A stretch of 64,000 bases of DNA from Paraspadella gotoi (lineage: Eukaryota; Chaetognatha), in contig CM119263.1 in the NCBI GenBank assembly GCA_051294375.1, forward strand, positions 30,443,376 to 30,507,375, given 5' to 3'. Positions 50,301 through 61,200 of the stretch are shown in pieces. The notes beneath the pieces were generated by a model. The model worked only from the letters and a program-made list of their open reading frames with translations, did no database searches and was not told the origin of the DNA. Within the stretch, counting starts at the first letter, position 1. Every line of letters starts with the position of its first letter. The position numbers and the translations under genes are program-made.

Positions 50301-53300
50301 CAAGATTGACTAGACCAAAGAAGATTGTTTTTGTTTTGATAACCCCCGCATACTCTATTCACTCTCTTCCTTCTCCCTCCTCCCTTGTTTTTCTTTTCCC
50401 CTTTTCCCTTTCTCCTCCTTTCTCCTCCTTTTCCTTCTTTACGATGACTCAATACGTCTATGAGACCCATCGGAGTCATCTCAGGTAAAGGGTGAGGCAC
50501 AGAGAGGGAAGAGTAGTACATTTCATATAGTTTCCCGTTTTCCTCTTCTCACGAGCACCGAGCACAGATCTTTTTCCTCTTCCACCTTTTTTTCATCCCT
50601 TTTCCTCCCTCCTCCTCATCGAGTGCCAGTTCGTCACCAAGGCAGAGAGAGAGATTCACTTGAGTCTCGGGTCACTTTTGAGAAGCGAGTCAGCTCCCTT
50701 CCAGATTAAATTTTATTTTTCCAGACTTAATTTAGTCTCATTTCTCTAGCCAGTTCAGCTTGACCTCTTTCTCCCACCCCAGGTAACGTCGGCCTGCTTC
50801 GATCCAAGATACCTGCTATCCCACTCGCCTTCGAGTTCACAGGCGATCCTCATGCCTCTTCTCAGTCGTTTTCTTCGTCATACGGCGGCGTCACCATTGG
50901 TTACGTCCAGTTTCCGCTGAGGGAAGCATTCACAAGGGTGAAGTCAAGAAGGGTGAGTTGTAAACGAGAAGGATAAAGAAGAAAGATGTGAAGGCAAAAA
51001 AAAAGTATAGAGGATCGTCGCAATCGCTTAAGAAAAACCTGGATTGACGAAAATTTGATACTAAAAAAATGCAATTAATTTATAAACAGAAAGAAAAATT
51101 CCTAATTTTGCGATTGTCAATTAAAAAAATATAATAAAGATACCGAAGAAAATTAAAGTTACAGTTCTGAAAAAAAATTGTCAGTTGACAAATTATTCCA
51201 GCTGACAAAATTATGCAAGTTGACCCAAATAATGCAAGTTTATTAAATTATGCCAAGTTGACCAAGTTAGCTTATTACATTAATTATCGTAGCAGATCCG
51301 AATAGTTTGTTCAAACTTGTTTTTTTAATAAAAACGCAGAGAGAGAGAGAGAAAAAAAAGAAAGAAATCAAAAGGCAGCGCAAAAACAGCAGGAAAAAAG
51401 AAAGAAAAAGAAAGAGCCCCTGCAGAGCCACTGCAGATTCGTTTTTTTCCCACGATGAATCAGCACTAGGGAAAAGAAAGAATGTATTGAATGTATAAAA
51501 CAGATACGGCCTTGGGCACGCCTAATGCGGCCTATACATCCTTTTAAGTAAAGATCAGTTAAATTACGATGTTTTAAAATACAATTCAAATCTTGAAAAT
51601 AACTTTTCAAAACAAAAAAACGATAACTTTTCAAACAAAAACGATAAAATTGGTAATAGATCAAAAAATTAAAAGTTAAAAAAGAAGAATGTTAGGGCAA
51701 TAACAACCATAAAACTCTAAAAGCATTGGTTTGACTTCTATCTTCACTCGTAGCAAATGTGAGTGGAGATTTGTGAGATTTGGGGATTTTTTAGATCTAG
51801 TTCTTCTAAAATTGGTTTGAAGAGAGAATTGTTTTTCACAATATCTTTAATCTTCTTTTTCCTTTTGAAATAATTAGATCTTTCAAAGTAGGTATACCTG
51901 CAGCCGTCATAGACTAGTTTTGCTGATGTGTGGATTGGAAGTCGTAAAAAGGTTCATGAGAGCACGCAATGGAGCTTTTCAACTTTTGGACCATTGATAG
52001 GTCTGACATGGTGAGCCAGACAATGCTCAAGTAGTCAAATATTGAAAGAAACAAGACTATTGTACACCTGAAACCGGTTTTGAAATTGTTGCTTTTTTTT
52101 CATTTTTGACAAGTTTATTGATTGGCAAAAATTTTTGTTTTAGCTTTGTCCACAAGCCTGGTCGATAAACTTTGTCCACAATTAGTTTCTCATCCAGAGT
52201 CATTCCTAGTAGAGTAAATTCTTTACTGTGACTATTTTTTCATCTCTTAAGTAGAGTTCAAGATTCTCCTTTTGGTGCCTTGGGCATCTGCTGAAAATAG
52301 TTGCGACCGATTTGCCCGGAGAAAGCTGGAGTTGCATGTTTCACACCACGTAAATATTTATGAAGAACAGGCTGTAGTTTACTTTGACTTCTTTATTGTT
52401 TTCCTTTTGCCAAACTGGAGGTATCATCTGCATATTTGGCACCCTTGCTGATTAAACCCGTGTTGCGTTGGTAGTCATCTACATAGAATGTAAGAGGTTA
52501 GGGCTTATTATGCTGCCCTGTGGTGCTCTTCTGCAAAATTACCGGTCTTTGAAACGAGATCCCCTTCAGTGACATTCATTTCTCGGTTTTTTAGATATGA
52601 ATAGACGATTTCAACAGTATTTTCGGGATACCGCAGGCTTTGAACTTTTTAGTATAAAGGCCGTCCACTCCACATTGAATTGAATGCAACTGAAAAATCT
52701 AGGGCTACAGCACTGTACACTTTCTTTCTCTGAAGCTTGAGTTAATTATCTTCAACAAGTCTGACCACGTTTTTCTTGAGCACCTCTTCCTTTAATATAG
52801 GCAGATTGAAGTGGGTCCATCGATTGCAGTATTTAAGGTTTGATTAACAAACTCAATTTTTATACATCTTTCTAGGAGTTTCCAACAACTGAAATTAACT
52901 TATTGGTCGATAACTTTTTACATCATGTTGGATCCTTCCCCGACTTATGAAGCATTCTTAGATTTGAATGCTTCCATGCCCTTGGAAAGTCACCTTTCAT
53001 TAACATTCTTCATGCATCTCAACCAGAAGAATGATTCCTAACATTGAAGACTTTTCAACATGACTGGTGTGATGCCATCCTTTCCTGGAGCAGATCGATT
53101 TTTTAAATCTTTTAGAAGCCTACTACGGTTTCAATATTGCAAGATTTTTCTAACTCAGATGGATTGTTATAAAACTAGGTTTCGAGTATTTGTTTATTTT
53201 CATTCTTGAAATGATCTACTTCATCAAAGATCCATTGATTTTAGTATTTGGTTTGGGAAGAGAATGAACACTTTCCATTCTTTCTGCTAAGAGATCGAGT

Positions 53301-56300
53301 TTTTCTTTTTTGTTTTTGGGTGAAAGACCCATCTTCCTTTTCAACATACAATCAGTTGCTTACATTCTTTTTATATCCAATAATGCTGTTTATCATTTTC
53401 CACTTTTTCCCGCTGTCTTTTTCTATCTCAATTTTTTCACATATGTATTGATTACGTGAAATTTCTTCTTCTTTAAGTTTTCTCTTAACTTCACGAGAGA
53501 TGAAATTGAATTCCTTTCTCCACTTAGCTTTTTCAGCTGCAGTAATTGATCAAAGTATTTTTGTTGTTTTTTCTTCGCCATGGCACGTTTCCTTTTTATC
53601 CGTTATTGTATCTTTTGTAAGACTAAGTCCTTTCCAAATTTCGAAGCTGGCACTCTATTCACTCTCTGCTTTTGCCTGCACTGTACAATTTTGTCCACAT
53701 TTCGACTTTTTCCTCTGTGTTTTTTAAGCTGCCAAGACTTATCTGTTAAGATATTTGTTGAAATTAACGAGACAGGAATTCTTAAATTTTTCATATCAAT
53801 TTTCTTACCACTTTGTCGTTTTAAATGTTTGTTTGGTTGAACATAATTTTTGTAAGGCTTGGGAGATGGTCACTTCCCCATCATCTACACTTCATAGTTT
53901 TTATTTTTGTTGCTGTAAATTGATCACAGAAACATAATCTAAAAATGTTCCATTCCCATTATCTTACTGATGTAAGTCGGTTTTTTCATTGTGCACACTA
54001 TTTTAGTTGATATTTCACAATTAAAATCCACTAAATTTTCGCCAACAAGTGGAATAGTCCTTGACCCTGAAGTACTTAGAAGGACAGTTAAAGTCGCCTA
54101 GTTAGAAAATTTTGTTTTTTGAATTTTTCCACTTCAGACCATTTTTTTAATGAAATTTTCTGGAAAAGAACAACCTGAGATGATTTTACATTGTGCCTAT
54201 AACAATATTTTCTCCCTCAGGGGATTGGATTATCTCCGCTATTAACCCTCATTGGAAGTTCGAGCTTTCATTAAGTTCACGAGCACTATAATCACAGGGC
54301 ACGCCAATCACGACACCACTTTGCTGATGCCTGTGTTCATGGATTGTTTTGATCAAAAATTTAAAGTTTTTAAAATTTAAAGAATTTACATTGTAAGTCC
54401 TAATATCATTGAAAACCAATATTATTTCGCTTTTTTATCATTAGGTTTGCTATTAAGTTTTTTAGTTCAGTCAATCTCGATGGATTGCCATTTGTGTTAA
54501 GGAAAAGAATGTAATGCTGTTATTGTTCAGTTTCCATGGACTGGACTGTTTGGCTTTTTCTGGTGGTTTTCGTGAATTTTTTTAGTTTGGATTTAGAGTT
54601 TCAACAGTTCTTTAGGAAGAGTTTCTTCCAAACTCAGTCTTCTGCCCTCTGTGAGACATTGAGCAATAAGAAATTGTTGGCTTGTTTGNNNNNNNNNNNN
54701 NNNNNNNNNNNNNGGTTTGCACAGGAAACTTAATCCACGGGGAGTAGGGTGTCAAGCCGCGAAGAGAGCGTCACTAGAGGGGTATTGAAGGTGTGAAGGA
54801 ATAGAGGGAAAAATAATGGTATATTTCGCGAAGAGTAGAAACGAGAGAATGTATCGCTAGACAGTAGACAAAATATACTGAGGGGCAGGAGGAAAGAAGA
54901 AGAAGAAGAGGAAGAGGAGAATTGGACGGCAGGCTAAATCCTCCTCTGCTAATATAGTGAGTAAAGACAGTTAAAATGTTTTAAATTTATGTATCACCTT
55001 TTAGAATTGGCGTTAGAAAGGTGGAGATGAGAGAGCCTGCATTGATAGAGGCGTAAAAAAGAGAGAAGAATCTTGCTGACTGCTTCTCCTCCGCTTGGTC
55101 GAACTGATCACCGCCAAAGGCCGCCACGCAGGGCTTGATGCCGCCTGGGGAATGTAATTTGGAGAAAAAAAAAGTTAAGACTTTCGCCAAAACATTTTGA
55201 CCCCTTTCTTCCACTGCCGGAAAAGGCGCTCATCTAACCTGTGCCGACTCCGACGATGATAAGGCCGATGATGGGGCCATACCACGATCCCGGCCCCGCC
55301 CCTAATTCTGGAATCGTCGTCAGGGCCATCAGCAAATTGCCGAAGGCGTGGATGAGAGAAATGATCAGGATCGTCTTGTATTTTCCCCAATAGGCGTCCG
55401 CTATAACCGCGCCTGTCGATCGTCGGAATGACATCGAGATTGAATCAGGACGAATTACTCGCTCATTAACTGTAAAGCTAACTTACCCGCGACTGGAGAC
55501 AAGTAACATAACATATTGAAGCAGTGAGTCAGAGCAGTGGAGTCGTCGTCGTTAAAACCCACGACGTTCTGGTTAATACAACCACAATGAAAAGAGAACG
55601 TACTCCTTTAAAAGATATTTTTTTTATTATCTCGGGTATGTTTATTGACGTATTATAAAATTCTTGAGAAAGTACTTTCGTCGTTTAACTTTTTCTAACC
55701 TTGAAATAGGGAATCAAAACTGTCCTCATCCCATAGAAGGAAAATCTTTCGCAAAATTCATTTCCGAGGATAAAGAAAATGGCGATGGGAAAACCGCAGC
55801 ACTGGTCATCGAAAAAATTGGTGATAACTAAGTAAATCTCTTTTTATCAATCAAAAATATTGCTACAAGATTTCCATTTTTTTTGTGTTTTATTGCTTAA
55901 AATTAGCAAAAACTATAAAAATTATGGCACGACGACGATGATTGAATGATTTTAAAGAGTTTTTCCATTATTTGACCCACTTATCATGGAAATATTGAAA
56001 AACGCGAAGACAACTTTTTATGGGCTAAATGAATTTGTTTTTAAAAAATAAATTTTTTTCAACAAAATTTTTCTCTTTGCCTATGCATTGATAAATATTT
56101 AAATGCTTCAATCTTAAACTGTGCTTCACTAGTTAAAAAAGTGATAGTAAATATTGATGATGGACAAATGAATTTTATACTACAGAACTCTTAATGATAA
56201 AAAGTGATCAATTTTGGCCCGCCTTAATAAGCAGTCCCTGAGCTTAGGATCAGGCTGTAACACCGTGTACAGGCGGGTTAAGCGCCCCGTCCCTCTTAAC

Positions 56301-56657
56301 TGCTCAGCGACCACCGGGCTAGAACCCCGGGCCTTTGGGTTGGGAAACGAATGACTTGCCTTCTGCACCAATGGCCGCTGATGAACGAATGGTATAATAA
56401 TATATTCTGTAGAAGACGAAAATAGTAATAATAAAAATAGAAGTAGAAAAGAAGTGAGACGAGCTCTCTCTGATCCACTTTTATCAACGCCCGGACCAAC
56501 TTTACGGTCGGTCCTGCACCTGTCGTTTTTTTTTTGGCTTTGCCAAGTCTGTTTCTTTCCTCCCTCCTTTTTCCTTTTCTTCCTCGACTTCGTCTCTATT
56601 ATCGTTTTCTTGTTCCTCCATCGCGTTCAAAGGCAGAGCTTCCTCCTCCGACCCCAT
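35381..56657 (-). CDS. SLC15A: Proton-coupled oligopeptide transporter (SLC15/POT/PTR2 family)
   Basis: Plasma-membrane H+/di- and tripeptide symporter with 12 membrane helices. Exons on the minus strand: 56657-56520 (ATG), 55801-55700, 55568-55487, 55412-55239, 55144-54998, 43801-43652, 38998-38805, 38729-38504, 38434-38295, 37461-about 37143, 36228-36074, 36001-35897, 35800-35641, 35471-35381. Diagnostic POT motifs: NEFCERFSFYG (ExxER proton-coupling motif, helix 1), GAVIADAYWGKYKTIL, GTGGIKPCVAAFGGDQFD, FFSLFYASINAGSL, CYPLAFGVPAILM, PLPFFWSLYDQQ, PEMMQVVNPILIILFIPIFD, FTAGEVLLSITGLAF and MKSIAQSMW. The exon at 37461 fits the extracellular beta-domain of animal PEPTs; its donor is weak. 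At the last junction, exon 35800-35641 ends one base into a codon while the last exon fits best after two, so that junction or one base there is doubtful. The intron 43802-54997 holds the palindrome and a gap. Confidence 0.93.
36288..36530 (-). mobile_element. SINE family A, copy in SLC15 intron
   Basis: Minus-strand copy with the family ends (GTTGCCATAAC at the 3' side, TTGGCTCAGAGGG at the A box). The B box is diverged (GTGTTCCATCC). It is longer in the middle than the 30210 copy. Confidence 0.65.
36761..36895 (-). other. Possible extra extracellular-loop exon of SLC15 (weak)
   Basis: Downstream of an acceptor TACTTTTTGCAG on the minus strand lies an open stretch including SLSIRKNTKILDLDVIGAQP. 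It looks like a beta-strand-rich segment and sits between two supported exons. The phases do not join well with the neighbours, and the flanking exons already join in phase without it. Retained only as a candidate. Confidence 0.25.
37480..38294. other. AT-rich SLC15 intron, no further features
   Basis: About 800 bases of very AT-rich intron between the loop exon and the GGLELVLETQY exon. No repeat, RNA gene or exon was seen. Confidence 0.6.
39880..43100 (+). mobile_element. Decayed non-LTR retrotransposon (LINE, Jockey/I-like) in SLC15 intron
   Basis: Plus-strand LINE in opposite orientation to its host gene. An apurinic endonuclease region (about 40080-40735) shows INILFLNTNGNPSRLTE, LLGDFNC and SDHLPSLTK but is broken by stops and frameshifts. 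The reverse transcriptase (about 41640-42330) shows SYRPISLISVVGKLLE, GAPQGGIISPNLFTFYVDDL and the catalytic KYADDTSVW. One base is missing near 41898, which breaks the frame at the motif A aspartate block. A C-terminal part ends NQCCLEFYGCYCPNH at 42915. The 3' region (to about 43410) carries four TTGGTCAACTTGCATAATT-type repeats and a segment also present at 58277-58321. The 5' end is undefined. Confidence 0.85.
43825..44085 (-). repeat. 3' LTR
   Basis: 261-bp direct repeat of 45668-45949, TG...CA ends, preceded on the minus strand by AAAGGG (polypurine tract). Confidence 0.8.
45641..45666 (-). promoter_or_regulatory. Primer-binding site of LTR element
   Basis: On the minus strand, one base after the 5' LTR, TGGCGCCCAATT begins a stretch complementary to a tRNA 3' end (CCA tail) that continues into a T-arm-like GGTTCGAT. 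I cannot name the primer tRNA. Confidence 0.65.
45668..45949 (-). repeat. 5' LTR
   Basis: 282-bp direct repeat of 43825-44085, starting TGACAGAGAGGG and ending CAGTCTCA on the minus strand. Confidence 0.8.
46111..46890 (-). mobile_element. Degenerate LINE ORF1-like fragment
   Basis: Minus-strand frames beginning MAAINFKDPISSDDLKGEYI (about 46812) and continuing after frameshifts to HLPTVKDYAKDVETQAG and CAEKIYIPPHLRVLQ, ending near 46111. Polar, Gln/Thr/Asn-rich, no zinc knuckle seen. It resembles an ORF1-type nucleic-acid-binding protein of a LINE, in the opposite orientation to the RT at 41.5-42.9 kb, so it is probably another insertion. The identification is tentative. Confidence 0.4.
46914..47007. 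repeat. (GA)n/(GAAA)n microsatellite
   Basis: Purine-only run of GA and GAAA units, mirrored at about 47536-47630 in the right palindrome arm as (CT)n. Confidence 0.9.
47231..47313. other. Palindrome spacer
   Basis: 83 bases of A-rich sequence not shared between the arms, with AACAACCAAAAACAAAC near the right side. Confidence 0.8.
47314..54688 (-). repeat. Right arm of the palindrome, error-rich inverted copy ending at a gap
   Basis: Inverted copy of 39912-47230. Differences are mostly single-base insertions and deletions spread evenly through transposons, LTRs and coding exon alike, which breaks every frame. It contains LTR copies (around 48599-48880 and 50500-50755) and LINE frames in inverted orientation (about 51650-54680). 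It stops exactly at the N run. The pattern fits an unpolished long read with a missed adapter used to fill a gap. Confidence 0.85.
50783..50937 (+). pseudogene. Inverted, frameshifted copy of SLC15 exon 43801-43652
   Basis: Starts after CCCACCCCAG and still shows GTAACGTCGGCCTGCTTCGA. At least six one-base gains or losses over 150 bases compared with the intact exon destroy the frame. It is on the strand opposite to the gene, so it cannot serve the transporter. Confidence 0.85.
54689..54713. other. Assembly gap (25 N)
   Basis: Run of N between the right palindrome arm and unique sequence leading to SLC15 exon 55144-54998. Its true size is unknown. Confidence 0.99.
56220..56395 (-). mobile_element. 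SINE family B, copy in SLC15 intron 1
   Basis: Minus-strand copy with GGGGTTCTAGCCC, AAGAGGGACGGGGCGCTTAA and CTGCTTATTAAGG, close to 17440-17672. Confidence 0.75.
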
Positions 56658-57281
56658 CTTAGATTAATAATACACATTTTCAATTTTCACCTTTTATTTT
56701 GGTTTCTTAAGAAACTTACCTTTTCTATTCTTCCACTTTTTTAATGTTTCTTTATGGTTTTTTTTCCTCGTAAACTTAATAATCCTTATATTCCGATTTC
56801 CAAATCCCAATAAGACAATTTGGAACCCGCCGCGAAAAAAAAATTCGGCCTTTGAAAACGCGTAGAGATTTTCACTTTTTGGAACGAGATATGCGTAGTC
56901 AAAACACGTTTTTTATAATATTCAATTATGTTTTTGCTTTAATGATTAAAGAAAGATGAAGGTCAAATTCAAGCTTCTCATTCAGAAATAAAGATAAATT
57001 TAGCTTCTGGAAGGTATAGCTCGGTTATGCTATAATAATTGAATTAATTTATACTAATAAGGGTGCCAGAAGAAAACTATGAAAAAAGGGTTTCATTAAA
57101 ATGAATTTTGTTTTAATAATAATCAACTAGGTCTTTAACGATTTTCAAATTAAATAAAATCAAATTCAAAATCAAAAACAAAATCAAATAAAAAAAATAA
57201 AAGTATAGTGATCTCGCCAGAAAAGAAAATTAATGAAAAAATTAAAAAAGAATGATGCGATAACAAATTATTGATTTAATA

Positions 57282-57405
57282 ATAATTGATTGATTGATGT
57301 AATAGTAATTGATTGATTGATGTAATAGTAATTGATTGATTGATGTAATAGTAATTGATTGATTGATGTAATAGAAATTAATTGATTGATATAATCGAAA
57401 TTGAT
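57282..57405. repeat. 23-bp minisatellite, four to five units
   Basis: Units of three ATTG/ATTGATTG steps followed by ATGTAATAG, total period 23. The last units diverge and fade into looser ATTGATG repeats up to about 57530. Confidence 0.9.
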
Positions 57406-57819
57406 TGATGGGATGATAACCAAATGATTTATGCAATAATTACCAAATTATTGATGCGATTATAACCAAATGATGTATGCGATAATAGTCATTCATTGAT
57501 TTGATGATAATCATTCATTGATGTGATGAGTCATTTATCATAAATAAAACAAACAAATGCGTGTATGAAAGACAGAGAGAGAGACAGAAAAAAAGATAGA
57601 AAGAAGCTGGACAGCTGCTGGACCGCCGCTGCAGAACGAACTCATTTTTAGACAAATCAGAAGAAGCTGCGATAGAATAAAAGAGAGCGACATATAATTA
57701 AGAGAGAGAAAAAGAGAGAGAAATAGTAGGAAACTGGACAGCTGCTGTAGCAGATTAATTTATGGATTATCTCAAATATTATTGTATTCTGATTAAGCTT
57801 TAATAAATTTTTGATCTAT

Positions 57820-58262
57820 TGCCCTAAAAAAAATTCAACATTTTTTTAATAAAGATTTCTGTTCGAATCCAACTTTACAAATGACATTGGGAAAAATTTT
57901 GGTAAAAAAGTTGGAAAAACGCACGATTCCGATAGTGTTGCATCTCAAGAGCTCGACTTTTTGTTCTTGTGGCATTTGATAAAGATTTTACTATTAAACA
58001 AGGCATGAGAAATGGATTACTCATCTCCGAAAAATTTTATAACCACGTTTTTACGATAAAAATGAAAGAGAAATTTTACTTTTATAAAATTACAAACAGG
58101 ATTACGGTATGTTAGCATTAGAAATGGTACTCCGAATTATGAGATTCCAAAAGCCTTGTATCCTTAGAGCTCGACTTTTTTTTCTTTTTAGTATTGACCA
58201 TTTTTTTCATATTAAACCACCATGGTAAAATGAATTGTTCCAGTTTTCATCGCGAAATTTGT
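57820..58262. repeat. Dispersed repeat D, copy 1
   Basis: About 440 bases that align at low identity with 58500-58940. Shared landmarks in order are AAATTCAACATTTTT, CACGATTCCGA, GAGCTCGACTTTTT or GAGCTTGTCCTATTT, GGCATTTGATAAAGATTT, ACTCATCTCCGA and ATCGCGAAATTT. Within the copy the GAGCTCGACTT block occurs twice, so it is itself an internal duplication. The family is unknown. Confidence 0.65.
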
Positions 58263-58276
58263 ATTTAAAAAAAAAT

Positions 58277-58321
58277 TAACAAGTTTGAGCAAACAATGTC
58301 GTATCTGCCTACGATAATTAA
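58277..58321. repeat. LINE 3' fragment
   Basis: AACAAGTTTGAGCAAACAAT through TATCTGCCTACGATAATTA matches 43272-43314, the 3' region of the LINE in SLC15, with about four differences. Confidence 0.75.
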
Positions 58322-58499
58322 CATAAAGGTGACCCTATAGACCTTTCCCCAGTATGTATCCCTATCAGAACATACAATTCTACATGGTAGTATTATCCCT
58401 ATTGGTAAAAAAAATCATATATAACTTTGGTCCCCCCTCAAAAAATTATCTATTCCCACCCCTTTCTCTTCAGTCTCTTAGATATAGACGAGAATCTCG

Positions 58500-58940
58500 C
58501 TTAAAAAAAAATTCTACATTTTTCTAATAGAGAATTCCGTTCAAATCTGACTACCCAAATTGCAAACACGTTTGCCAGAAATTCGGTTAAAAAACACTTG
58601 TAAAAACACACGATTCCGAGAGCATTGCATCTGAAGAGCTTGTCCTATTTGTTTTATGGAATTTGATAAAGGATTTAATATCAAACAAGCCAGGGGAAAT
58701 GCAACTACTCATCTCGGAGAATTTTCAAACCTCATTTTTACTATAGAAATAAAAGGGAAAGTTTACAAACTTAAAATTGCAAACGGATTGCTATATGTTC
58801 CTGTTACATGAGCAACTTCGAATTTCGCATTCTGATAGCTTTGTGTCTGAAGAGCTTGTTCTATTTTTCTTTTTTCATTTTATAATGATTTTGACATAAA
58901 ATGATCAGGTTTAAATGAAATAGTCCGGTTTGAATCGCGA
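58500..58940. repeat. Dispersed repeat D, copy 2
   Basis: Tandemly oriented relative of 57820-58262 with the same landmarks. A further weak relative (CAGTATCTGAAGGGCTTG followed by AT-rich blocks) is at about 60600-60720. Confidence 0.65.
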
Positions 58941-61028
58941 AATTTTTATTTAAAAAGAAATTAAAAGGAAGGTTGAAGAAAAAAAACTGATTTTTCCTAA
59001 TATCTTTTGAAGGAATAAAGATAAAGGGATGGTAATAGTACCAAAAAATGAAGCCATAATCATAGGGCACATACAAGATACAATTTTAGAATTACTTATG
59101 CTGAAACCTTCTTACAGGGTGAGTGTCAAACTAAGTCAAAATTATAATGAATTTTAAAACTAATGACACCCATAAGAATAAATGAAAATTTAATTCTTTT
59201 AAATGATTCTGAAAGAAAAAAGGCTAAATTGTACTCTAGTAAAACTTTAAAGTTTTTTGGATAAAGAAAATGATTTTACAAGCATGCTTACAAAATTCTA
59301 CAAAATATTATTCACCATCACAGCTTAAGTATTTAATCTTTCTTTTCACCAGCAAAAAGTAAAGATTATTTTATGCTTGAGAACAGGGATGTTTACTGAA
59401 ATGAGCCGGAAGACTTTCACTTCTTCACTTTACTGTCATTTTTCAATAATAAAATAGGCGAATTTTTTAATTATTTAACTCTCACAGGCTTCACAAGACA
59501 TTATACTTTCATAATATCCCAATGTTAATGTAATTTATTATATTTTTTACCCAGAAATCATAAAATAACAGAAAGTTTGGATTCCCTTCGCTCGTTTAAG
59601 AAAAAAAAATTAACTAGCGGAATTATAAGTTTGTAAGGGAAGTCAGAATCGGCGAAAATCTTAAAAGGCGAGAAGTGTGAAAAAAAGGGTTGGAATTTTG
59701 ATTGGTTTCCTAAGATTTCTCCACAATGTGAGGTCCGATTAAAGCGAAACTTGAGATTTACAATATTCCCTGTATTCCACATCTATCGATATAAAATATA
59801 AGAAAAAAGTTACTGGCTTCTTTTTCTATAACGGCTTCCTATTAGATATTATGATTTTTCATTAATGACTTTCTAACAGAAATGATGTGTGATATCTATT
59901 AGAAAACTAAGACAGATTGTAATTTAACCTTGTGTTGTATAGATGCTCCCTCTATTTCCAGAAGACACACTGACTTCCCCTTCCCAAATTGAGTTATTAG
60001 ATATAATATATGCGATTTTATTCGAATACAACGAGGTTGATTCAGTACAATCATCATCAAACAAACAACAACAAAGACAGACTAAGTCTAAGCATAAAAC
60101 ATAAAAATAGAGAGAAAAAAAACGTTAATTAAATAAAATTAATTAATTAAAAATTTAAACAATTAAAATTGTTCTTATGTTGTAAAAAATGGAACAAGTT
60201 TCTGAAGAACAGTTATTTTCATTGTATATATCTTTGAGATAAAGGTTTTTCTTACGATTATTAAAAATTGTGGATAGGTCGTGGTATCCAAACATACTCC
60301 TAAGTTCTCTCACACTTTCCCATCGATTATATCCAAAATCTTTCGTACACCATCATTTACAGCAACATTAAGTCTATTCATATTACGATAACAGAAAATT
60401 TTTACTATCACACATAGGAGAACCGGAACACCAGTAAATTTTTTTAAGAAAGAAAGCAATATATATTTGTTTAAATAATATAGATTAAATACTAAATCCT
60501 TCATTAAATATAAAAATAGAAAATAGTAAAACAAGTAATTTGCAAATTTTCATAATCACGATTTAGGTATGTTGTGGTTTAACAATTGCCTTCAAATTCA
60601 GGAATCCTTTGGCCCAGTATCTGAAGGGCTTGCAAAAATTTTCTTTACATTTTATTTAGTTATTGTAATATGATATGAACATTTCAAAGTGAATTAGTTC
60701 ATTTTGGTTAAATTTTATTGATACTAAAAGTAAAAGAAGAGCTATCAATTGGAATTCTTAGAGTTTTCAACCGGAAGTCAGATTCGGGAGAAAAATCTTT
60801 TATGGCAAAAATCTTCCATTAAAGGGGTGAATTTTACAAAGATTGCGGTTAATATTTTCTATATCCATAGATGGATTTTCTTGTAACTTGATAATAACAA
60901 TATTGCACTTATTCTACATTAGGAGAAATCTATTAAAAAAACCTCTAGCTTTTTTCATCAGTTCAGTCCTACTTTATTGCAAAATATCTTCTGTAAGTTA
61001 AATTTAGAATTTTTTCTATGCGGCTAAA

Positions 61029-61200
61029 TTTTACTTTCGCCGACCGCGGTTTTTGGCGGCTTTTAAAAAACTATTTAAAATTAATTATTTATTTTTTAAA
61101 ATATTTCTTAATTACCTTAAACCTAAACCCATTTAACCCTAATCACCCCTAACCCTAAAACACCCTTAAACCAACCTAACCCCGGTCGGCGAAAGTAAAA
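61029..61200. mobile_element. 172-bp element with perfect 18-bp TIRs and telomere-like interior (MITE-like)
   Basis: Terminal inverted repeats TTTTACTTTCGCCGACCG (61029-61046) and its exact complement (61183-61200). The right half of the interior holds degenerate CCCTAA units: CCTAAACCC, CCCTAATCACCCCTAACCC, CCCTTAAACCAACCTAACC. No coding capacity. A flanking duplication is not evident (CTAAA left, GTAAC right). Confidence 0.8.

Noticed and set aside
57282-57405. Regular 23-bp repeats, considered as a CRISPR-like array
   Set aside because: There are no unique spacers between units and the genome is eukaryotic. It is a minisatellite.
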